NCBI GenBank assembly: GCA_011525035.1
Contig: WTIZ01000039.1
Coordinates: 1 to 52,469 of the forward strand
DNA length: 52,469 nucleotides
Direction of reading: 5' to 3'
Source: Cryomorphaceae bacterium
GTDB lineage: Bacteria; Bacteroidota; Bacteroidia; Flavobacteriales; Schleiferiaceae
Shown: positions 51,983 through 52,469 of the stretch, piece by piece
Layout of the letters: every line of letters begins with the position of its first letter
Position numbering within the stretch: the stretch's first letter is position 1
Made by a program: the position numbers and the translations under genes
Notes under the pieces: generated by a model
What the model saw: only the letters and a program-made list of their open reading frames with translations
Databases searched by the model: none
What the model was told of the DNA's origin: nothing

Positions 51983-52461
51983 TGCCCGCTCAATATGCCC
52001 TTACTTACTATCTAGGTAGCGCTATTTTGGGTAGCTTGCTGTTGTCGGTATTAGTGATTCTGTTGATCAACATACCTAATGGCACGTTTTACCTTGACGG
52101 AGCTGGATTCGTATTCTTAATTAGTTGCGGAATCGCGATGGTTGGTTCATTGCCCTTTCATGCGTGGTTGAATTGGGTATGGTATAAAAAGGTAGGTAGT
52201 CAGCCGTACGAACTCTTTTTCAAATCTTTCCTCCGCAAGTATTGGGTGGGGAGTTCAATTTGCATTTTACTCGTCTACTATGCTTGGTTTCTAGAAATTC
52301 TCCCTACCTGGGCACAATGGGGTGGAGTAGTGATATCGGGTAAACTATTGTTGATCGCTCTAGGGTATTATCTGCTGTTCTGGATCTCCTATGTCCCTTT
52401 GGGATGGTGGATCATCAAACGATTGAAAGGGGCGATGCAGCCTAGTGAAACGGACGTTTAA
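51982..52461 (+). CDS. Four-helix integral membrane protein, unknown
   Basis: 159 residues with four hydrophobic segments (about 8-30, 40-62, 82-103 and 112-145) and a short basic C-terminus (IIKRLKGAMQPSETDV). No motif recognised. It is translationally coupled to the LytTR regulator through TAATG, so it is likely a partner or target of that two-component system. Ends eight bases before the window edge. Confidence 0.7.
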   Translation: MPAQYALTYYLGSAILGSLLLSVLVILLINIPNGTFYLDGAGFVFLISCGIAMVGSLPFHAWLNWVWYKKVGSQPYELFFKSFLRKYWVGSSICILLVYYAWFLEILPTWAQWGGVVISGKLLLIALGYYLLFWISYVPLGWWIIKRLKGAMQPSETDV

Positions 52462-52469
52462 TACGCCAC

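Noticed and set aside
1-52469. tRNA, rRNA, riboswitch, CRISPR array, insertion sequence or prophage
   Set aside because: All gaps except 324-647 are short, and none shows a cloverleaf, repeat-spacer pattern, transposase motif or known riboswitch core by reading; a dedicated covariance-model search could still find a small RNA.

Overview
This window looks like a chromosome segment of a marine, probably algal-polysaccharide-using member of the Bacteroidota, most likely order Flavobacteriales (Cryomorphaceae/Schleiferiaceae-like; the taxonomic placement is inference). The evidence is SusC/SusD pairs, a PorX-type regulator of type IX secretion, a fused lpxC/fabZ gene, many lipoproteins with a Cys after a short hydrophobic leader, almost no Shine-Dalgarno sequences, and promoter boxes of the Bacteroidota type TAnnTTTG. 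No tRNA, rRNA, CRISPR array, transposase or phage gene was seen.

Layout. 1-323: the 5' part of an SGNH/GDSL hydrolase on the minus strand. 648-11487: a tight plus-strand operon for beta-1,3-glucan (laminarin-type) use. It encodes a GH149-like beta-1,3-glucan phosphorylase, a GH17 lipoprotein, a small clan GH-A lipoprotein, a GH30 lipoprotein, a GPH-family sugar symporter, a second GH17 without any export signal, and an unrecognised lipoprotein that looks like an alpha/alpha-barrel enzyme. The arrangement suggests outer-membrane or periplasmic depolymerisation, import of oligosaccharides, and phosphorolysis in the cytoplasm. 11528-14078: era, der and a cupin gene. 14075-18245 (minus): a large propeller lipoprotein, rnhB and a GT4 glycosyltransferase. 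18328-23017 (plus): a compact surface-polysaccharide cluster (flippase, PAPS-type sulfotransferase, Wzz-like chain-length protein, O-antigen ligase/polymerase). 23209-32530: two SusC-SusD pairs in tandem, each closed by a strong terminator and both SusC genes preceded by an identical 40-bp leader. 32605-38549: a small membrane protein, then efp, an ABC ATPase, lpxA, lpxC/fabZ, lpxD and an HD phosphohydrolase on the minus strand. 38646-42228: porX, tsaE, an alanine-dehydrogenase-like gene and a small membrane protein. 42225-45677: proline dehydrogenase (minus) and aroB-aroA (plus). 45672-49080 (minus): two envelope proteins, an FKBP lipoprotein and a LysR regulator. 49218-52461: a LytS-type sensor kinase, a LytTR response regulator and a four-helix membrane protein.

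The main points of interest are the phosphorolytic glucan operon with its unassigned seventh gene and its cytoplasmic GH17; the SusC at 23209 that lacks the usual N-terminal carboxypeptidase-like domain; the identical SusC leaders; an operator-like palindrome upstream of the first SusC; an alanine dehydrogenase homologue with Gln in place of the catalytic His; and a recurring promoter box placed 4-6 bases before start codons, which predicts leaderless mRNAs for about seven genes.
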